10,601 nt of DNA. Source: Sphingomonas bacterium (GTDB lineage Bacteria; Pseudomonadota; Alphaproteobacteria; Sphingomonadales; Sphingomonadaceae). The DNA lies in the NCBI GenBank assembly GCA_026785965.1, contig JAJAYY010000036.1, forward strand, positions 1 through 10,601, read 5' to 3'. Below are positions 6,908 through 10,601 of this stretch, in pieces. The notes beneath the pieces were generated by a model that ran no database searches, was not told the DNA's origin, and saw only the letters and a program-made list of their open reading frames with translations. Both the position numbers and the translations under genes were made by a program. Within the stretch, counting starts at the first letter, position 1; each line of letters starts with the position of its first letter.

Positions 6908-8485
6908 CTACGACTTGGGAACGTCGATCCCCGGGACGTGCGGGTGAATGTCGTCAAGCTCGGCCTCATGGACCTCGATCTTACCCTGGCCGAGGTGGCT
7001 GCGGCGGCGGCTGTAGCCGAAGTAGATCAGCAGCCCGATCGCCGACCAACCTGGCAGGACCAGCATCGCCGCGGTCGGCAGGTTGAAGAACAGGAACATG
7101 CAGCCAAGGATCGTCAGCGGGCCGATGATGATCAGCCCCGGGACCCTGAAAGCGCGCTTGCGCTCGGGATCGCGTTTGCGCAGCAACATCACCGAGATCG
7201 CCACCATCATGAAGGCGTAGAGCGTCCCGGCATTGGCGATGTCGGCGAGCTGTCCGACCGGCAGGAAGGCCGCGCCGATGGCGACCGCAACCCCGGTGAT
7301 CGCGGTGATCACATACGGCGTCTTCCACTTCGGATGGACCTTTGACCAGCTCTCCGGAAGTAGGCCGTCGCGCGCCATGACGAAGGCGATACGGGTCTGG
7401 CCGAACAGCAGGATCAGGATCACCGACGGCAGCGCGATGATCGCCGCATAGCCGAGCATGTTGCCGATCGTCCCGAACCCGATCTGGCGCAGGACATGCG
7501 CCAGTGCCTCATTCGAACAGACCAGGCGTTCGGCATATTGCGGCATTGCGCATTGGCGGGCGAGCTCTTCTGAGCCGGCCGGGAAGGGCACGCCGCCCGG
7601 GCCCATGATCGGCTGTCCGCCGATCGTGCCGACCGCACCGGCCGCGACCAAGATGTAGAAGATGGTGCAGAACAACAGGCTGCCGATCAGGCCGATCGGA
7701 ACGTTGCGCTGTGGGTTCTTGGTTTCCTCGGCGGCGGTCGAGACCGCGTCGAAGCCGACGTAAGCGAAGAAGATCGTCGCCGCTGCGCCGACCGCGCCGA
7801 CCCCGGTGCCGAAGCCCCCGAACGTCCCGGCGGGAAGGAAGGGGTTAAAATTGGCGGCGTCGATCTTGGGCAGGGTGAGCGCGATGAACGCAGTCAGTGC
7901 GATCAGCTTGATCGTCACCAGCACGGCGTTGACGCGCGCGCTTTCATTGGTGCCGATCATCAACAGCCAGGTCACCAGCAGCGCGATGACGAAGGCAGGG
8001 AGGTTGATCATTCCGCCCGGCGCGCCGCCCAGCGCCAGCGGACCAGCAGACAGCGCGGCAGGCAAAGCGATCCCGAACGTCTCTTTCAGGATCGTTCCGG
8101 TAAAGAAGCCCGCCCAGCCGACCGACACCGCCGAGGCGGCGATGGCATATTCAAGCACCAGCGCCCAGCCGACCGTCCAGGCGAGAATTTCACCCATCGT
8201 CGCGTAACTATAGGTGTAGGCCGAGCCCGCAACCGGGACCATTGCGGCGATTTCGGCATAGCAAAGCGCGGCCACGATGCACACCGCGCCGGCGATCACG
8301 AACGCCAGCATCAGCCCCGGTCCAGCCTTCTGCGCACCCGCTGCAGTGAGCACGAAAATGCCCGTGCCGATGATGCAGCCGATCCCGAACAGCGTCAGCT
8401 GCAACGCGCCCAATGATCGATGAAGTGACTTTTTCTCGGCTGTCGCCAAAATAGCATCGAGTGGCTTTACGCGCCCGAATATCAT
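6908..8485 (-). CDS. APC-superfamily amino acid permease (cationic amino acid transporter type)
   Basis: A 525-residue inner-membrane transporter of the amino acid-polyamine-organocation superfamily, expected to import amino acids by H+ symport or exchange. The TM1 unwinding motif GIGCIIGTGIF is at 34-44. LVLEYAIA with E111 fits the TM3 region and TIKLIAL with K193 the TM5 region of the CAT/YfnA group. FFAYVGFDAVSTAAEETKNPQR at 239-260 is the TM6 and following loop, the best conserved stretch in this group. About 12 or more hydrophobic helices are visible, with a cytoplasmic tail after about 492. A roughly 50-residue polar loop (about 288-335) carries two cysteines, C312 and C323. The start at 8485 has AAGGGG a few nt upstream. 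The gene lies 97-99 nt downstream of the HIT gene on the same strand and may be co-transcribed. Amino acid specificity is not determined. Confidence 0.92.
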   Translation of the reverse strand: MIFGRVKPLDAILATAEKKSLHRSLGALQLTLFGIGCIIGTGIFVLTAAGAQKAGPGLMLAFVIAGAVCIVAALCYAEIAAMVPVAGSAYTYSYATMGEILAWTVGWALVLEYAIAASAVSVGWAGFFTGTILKETFGIALPAALSAGPLALGGAPGGMINLPAFVIALLVTWLLMIGTNESARVNAVLVTIKLIALTAFIALTLPKIDAANFNPFLPAGTFGGFGTGVGAVGAAATIFFAYVGFDAVSTAAEETKNPQRNVPIGLIGSLLFCTIFYILVAAGAVGTIGGQPIMGPGGVPFPAGSEELARQCAMPQYAERLVCSNEALAHVLRQIGFGTIGNMLGYAAIIALPSVILILLFGQTRIAFVMARDGLLPESWSKVHPKWKTPYVITAITGVAVAIGAAFLPVGQLADIANAGTLYAFMMVAISVMLLRKRDPERKRAFRVPGLIIIGPLTILGCMFLFFNLPTAAMLVLPGWSAIGLLIYFGYSRRRSHLGQGKIEVHEAELDDIHPHVPGIDVPKS

Positions 8486-8539
8486 GTCCGTCCCCTTGGA
8501 ATTTCAGGCCGTTCGTGCGGCCCTTGTGGTTTGCGGTCG

Positions 8540-8567
8540 AGCCTAGCGCCTCCGACAAATCGCGCAA
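8540..8567 (-). promoter_or_regulatory. Weak candidate promoter upstream of the amino acid permease gene
   Basis: On the minus strand, TTGCGCG (8567-8561), a 13-nt gap and GCTAGGCT (8547-8540) partly match the alphaproteobacterial housekeeping pattern, in the 99-bp gap between the HIT and permease genes. It would give a leader of about 50 nt. The same gap shows a 6-bp GC hairpin without a T-tract but no clear terminator, so read-through from the HIT gene remains possible. Confidence 0.2.
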
Positions 8568-8584
8568 TCCCCCTATCGTTCGCT

Positions 8585-8962
8585 CTAGCTCGCCAGCATC
8601 GGCCCCAGCGGCGCCCCGCCAAAGATATGGACGTGGAGGTGGGCGACTTCCTGTCCGGCGCGCTTTCCGACGTTCGACAGCAATCGATAGCCTTGCGTAT
8701 CGGCCCCGACCGCGACCGCGACCTTGCCCACCATGCGGGTGAGGTCGGCGATCTCGGCGTCCGATGCCTGGTCGGCGAAATCGTCCCAGCTGACATAGGC
8801 GCCCTTGGGGATCACCAGCACATGGATCGGCGCGAGCGGGTTGATGTCGTGGAACGCCAGGCTATGCTCGCTCTCCATCACCGTCTTGTTGGGCAATTCC
8901 CCCCGCAGGATCCGCGCGAAAATATTGCCATCGTCATAAGGCAGCTTGGCATCGATGGGCAT
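8585..8962 (-). CDS. HIT-family (HINT-like) nucleotide-binding hydrolase
   Basis: A 125-residue cytoplasmic histidine-triad protein. The triad HLHVHIF has H108, H110 and H112, where H110 is expected to be the nucleophile attacking the alpha-phosphate of AMP conjugates. The N-terminal NIFARILRGELP, central DINPLAPIHVLVIPK and C-terminal GGAPLGPMLAS are all typical of HINT-type members (purine nucleoside phosphoramidases). Its length is normal for HINT. The ATG at 8962 is chosen because the family begins close to NIF; an in-frame GTG at 9007 would add 15 residues not expected in the family. GGAG lies 10 nt upstream. The gene is divergent from sspB with a 53-bp gap and is followed by the amino acid permease on the same strand. 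The physiological substrate of bacterial HINT proteins is generally unclear. Confidence 0.93.
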   Translation of the reverse strand: MPIDAKLPYDDGNIFARILRGELPNKTVMESEHSLAFHDINPLAPIHVLVIPKGAYVSWDDFADQASDAEIADLTRMVGKVAVAVGADTQGYRLLSNVGKRAGQEVAHLHVHIFGGAPLGPMLAS

Positions 8963-8979
8963 GGCGTGATGACTCCGGC

Positions 8980-9007
8980 TTGACCGCTTGGCCGCCTTCG
9001 CTACCAC
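8980..9007 (+). promoter_or_regulatory. Candidate housekeeping promoter of sspB
   Basis: TTGACCG (8980-8986), a 13-nt gap and GCTACCAC (9000-9007) closely match the Caulobacter sigma-73 consensus TTGACGS, 10-14 nt, GCTANAWC: 6 of 7 and 7 of 8. This is the best promoter seen in the window. Eight nt separate it from the sspB ATG at 9016, so the transcript should start at or within a few nt of the start codon. Confidence 0.5.
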
Positions 9008-9015
9008 GAAATGTG

Positions 9016-9498
9016 ATGAGCGAGGAAACCCCTGAGTCCCTGATTCCCTACGACGAGATCGTCCAGGAAGCGCTGCGCGAGGTCGTCGGCCGTGTGCTGC
9101 TTGAGGTCGAGAAGACCGGCGGGCTGCCCGGCGGGCATCATTTCTACATCACCTTCAAGACCCGGCTGCCAGGCGTCGACATCCCCAAGCACCTCGCCGA
9201 GCGGTTCCCCGACGAAATGACGATCGTCATCCAGCACCGCTATTGGGACCTCAAGGTCGAAAGCGATTTCTTTTCGGTCGGACTGTCGTTCGGCGGGGTG
9301 CCGTCGATGCTCACCGTGCCGTTCGTCGCGGTTACCGACTTTGTCGATCCGGCAGTCGATTTCAGTCTCAAATTCCAGGCCAATGGCGCACCCGAAGGGC
9401 ATGAAGAGCATGACGAGCCGGCCAATGAGGTGCCACTCGGCGAACCGCTCGAGGACGGCTCGAACGTCGTCTCGGTCGACTTTACGCGTAAGAAGTGA
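9016..9498 (+). CDS. sspB: SspB-family ClpXP adaptor protein
   Basis: A 160-residue adaptor of the alphaproteobacterial SspB type. It binds ssrA-tagged proteins from stalled ribosomes and brings them to the ClpXP protease in the cytoplasm. The N-terminal substrate-binding domain (about 1-125) opens with IPYDEIVQEALREVVGRVL and contains HHFYITFKTRLPGVDIP and LSFGGVPSMLTVPFVAVTDFVDP, typical of the family. An acidic, presumably flexible linker (about 126-149) follows. The extreme C-terminus NVVSVDFTRKK at 150-160 fits the ClpX-binding tail. ATG 9016 agrees with the family N-terminus; the in-frame TTG at 8980 lies in the promoter candidate. There is no Shine-Dalgarno sequence. A one-codon ORF, ATG TGA at 9011-9016, touches the start. 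fumC follows downstream on the same strand with a palindromic element between them. Confidence 0.93.
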   Translation: MSEETPESLIPYDEIVQEALREVVGRVLLEVEKTGGLPGGHHFYITFKTRLPGVDIPKHLAERFPDEMTIVIQHRYWDLKVESDFFSVGLSFGGVPSMLTVPFVAVTDFVDPAVDFSLKFQANGAPEGHEEHDEPANEVPLGEPLEDGSNVVSVDFTRKK

Positions 9499-9511
9499 CT
9501 GTATTCTAGCC

Positions 9512-9597
9512 GTCACCCCGGGCTTGACCGGGGGTCTGCCTTTCTTACTAGGCCGCTGAATGAAAAAAGGCGGATCCCGGCTCAAGTTCGGGATGAC
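9512..9597. repeat. Palindromic intergenic element (REP-like) between sspB and fumC
   Basis: An imperfect inverted repeat. The arm at 9512-9546 (starting GTCACCCCGGGCTTGACC) matches the reverse complement of 9563-9597 (starting GTCATCCCGAACTTGAGC) at 27 of 35 positions. Four of the eight differences become G-U pairs in RNA. The loop is 16 nt. Each arm also has its own small palindrome (CCCCGG-GCTTGA-CCGGGG on the left; ATCCCG and CGGGAT on the right), so one long or two short hairpins are possible. I recall similar GTCATCCCGGACTTGATCC-like palindromes as common dispersed repeats in sphingomonads, but no second copy lies in this window. The right arm ends 2 nt before the fumC Shine-Dalgarno sequence, so it sits in the fumC leader or ends the sspB transcript. 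The left hairpin has only a weak T-rich tail. Confidence 0.7.
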
Positions 9598-9609
9598 GGA
9601 AGGAATTTC

Positions 9610-10601
9610 ATGGTCACCCCAACCCGCACCGAAACCGACAGCTTCGGCCCGATCGAAGTCCCCGGCGACAGCTATTGGGGGGCGCAGACCGAGCGCTCGA
9701 TCGTCAACTTCCCGTTCGGCGAGCGCGAACGCATGCCGGCCGAGATCGTCCACGCTTTGGGGTTCGTCAAACAGGCGGCGGCGCGGGTCAATGCCCGGCT
9801 CGGCGGGCTCGATGCCGAAATCGCCGAGGCGATCCAGGCCGCGGCCGGCGAAGTCGCGCGCGGCGACCTCGACAATCAATTTCCGCTCGTGATCTGGCAG
9901 ACCGGATCGGGCACCCAGTCGAATATGAACGCCAACGAAGTCATCGCCGGGCGCGCCAATGAGCAGCTCACGGGAACCAAGGGCGGCAAACAACCGGTCC
10001 ACCCCAACGATCACGTCAACCTCGGCCAGTCGTCGAACGACAGCTTTCCGACTGCAATGCACATCGCTGCGGGGATCGCGGTGGCCAAGAAATTGCTGCC
10101 CGCGCTGAAGGCGGTCCACGCCCGCCTCGCCGACCAGGCGAAGCGTTGGGATCATATCGTCAAGATCGGCCGCACCCACCTCCAGGACGCGACCCCATTG
10201 ACGCTCGGACAGGAATTCTCCGGCTACGCCGCTCAGATCGAGGACAATATCGCTCGCGTCGAAGGGGTGCAACCGCGAGTCATGCGGCTCGCTCAGGGCG
10301 GTACCGCGGTCGGCACCGGATTGAACGCGCCCAAGGAGTTCGCCGCGGCCTTTGCCTAGGAAGTCGCCAATCTTACCCAATTGCCGTTCACCTCGGCGCC
10401 CAACAAATTTGCCGAGCTCGCCGCGCACGATACGCTGGTCGAGCTATCGGGCACGCTCAACACGATCGCCGTGTCGCTGACCAAGATCGCCAACGACATC
10501 CGCTTGCTCGGCTCGGGGCCGCGTTGCGGGCTGGGCGAATTGAAGCTGCCCGAAAATGAGCCCGGCAGCTCGATCATGCCGGGCAAGGTCAACCCGACCC
10601 A
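9610..10601 (+). pseudogene. fumC: Class II fumarate hydratase, interrupted by an in-frame TAG; 3' end beyond window
   Basis: Class II fumarase, the homotetrameric iron-independent enzyme that interconverts fumarate and L-malate in the TCA cycle. AAGGA at 9600-9604 lies 5 nt before the ATG. The reading frame shows [10 protein letters not shown] from residue 98, [14 protein letters not shown] (130-143) and [10 protein letters not shown] with H190. Codon 250 is TAG (10357-10359), after FAAAFA. The same frame then continues without further stops: [23 protein letters not shown] and [12 protein letters not shown] from 319, the fumarase signature with the presumed catalytic serine S320. The 249-residue product would lack this loop and much of the central helical bundle and should be inactive. 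No frameshift is needed; one base change (GAG, AAG or CAG to TAG) explains it. It could be a recent pseudogene, a sequencing error or a suppressed amber codon. If the base is wrong, this is an ordinary fumC. Confidence 0.92.
10357..10359 (+). other. In-frame amber codon inside fumC
   Basis: TAG at codon 250 of fumC, within CCTAGG at 10355-10360. The flanking protein sequence aligns without a gap to what is expected of class II fumarases (FA-x-FA-[E/K/Q]-E-x-A-x-LT), so the TAG replaces one residue, probably Glu, Lys or Gln. No convincing restart codon with a ribosome site follows closely. Confidence 0.9.

Noticed and set aside
8502..8521. GC-rich hairpin between the HIT and permease genes considered as a terminator
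   Set aside because: The stem is only about 6 bp and no T-tract follows on the minus strand.
10357..10359. TAG in fumC as evidence of a reassigned genetic code or pyrrolysine insertion
   Set aside because: TAG is the natural stop of four other genes in this window, and the residue at this position in fumarases is not a special one. Suppression at this one site cannot be excluded but is not favoured.
9001..10428. 475-codon open frame on the minus strand across sspB and fumC
   Set aside because: Antisense to two well-supported genes and running through the palindromic element; no domain seen.

Overview
The window is high-GC DNA, densely packed with genes on both strands. Gene content and style point to an alphaproteobacterium, most likely a sphingomonad (Sphingomonadales). 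The indicators are an SspB adaptor of the alphaproteobacterial type next to a class II fumarase, an adenosine-kinase-like PfkB sugar kinase, and promoter candidates resembling the Caulobacter housekeeping consensus. The assignment is an inference from memory of these families, not a database result. No mobile element, CRISPR array, rRNA or tRNA gene was seen. This is mostly ordinary chromosomal core sequence, with one conspicuous lesion.

Layout, left to right. (1) The 5' part of a secreted M14 zinc carboxypeptidase on the minus strand, running off the left edge. (2) Divergent from it, a PEP-mutase/isocitrate-lyase superfamily enzyme on the plus strand. (3) Convergent with that, and sharing a CTAG for both stop codons, a two-gene minus-strand operon for a NatAB-like ABC exporter: ATPase, then permease, with an ATGA overlap. 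(4) Only 29 bp away and divergent, queG (epoxyqueuosine reductase, last step of queuosine synthesis), whose 3' end overlaps by 33 bp a convergent small lipoprotein gene. (5) Divergent from the lipoprotein, a PfkB kinase (probable adenosine kinase) ending in a strong intrinsic terminator. (6) A minus-strand pair: a HIT-family nucleotide hydrolase followed by a 525-residue APC-superfamily amino acid permease. (7) On the plus strand, sspB (ClpXP adaptor), a palindromic intergenic element, and fumC (fumarate hydratase) running off the right edge.

The most notable observation is that fumC is interrupted by an in-frame TAG at codon 250. The same frame continues with intact fumarase sequence, including the GSS catalytic loop, to the window end. 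TAG is the normal stop of four other genes here, so genetic-code reassignment is unlikely. The choices are a recent nonsense mutation, a sequencing error, or amber suppression. A second theme is translation starts. Three genes (M14 peptidase, ABC ATPase, sspB) have no Shine-Dalgarno sequence but have a promoter-like pair whose -10 box lies only 6-8 nt from the ATG, which suggests leaderless mRNAs. Most other genes have clear Shine-Dalgarno motifs.

The genes form no single pathway. They cover peptide degradation, central carbon metabolism, ion or drug export, tRNA modification, nucleoside salvage, amino acid uptake and proteolysis. I found no convincing evidence of an undescribed multi-gene system.
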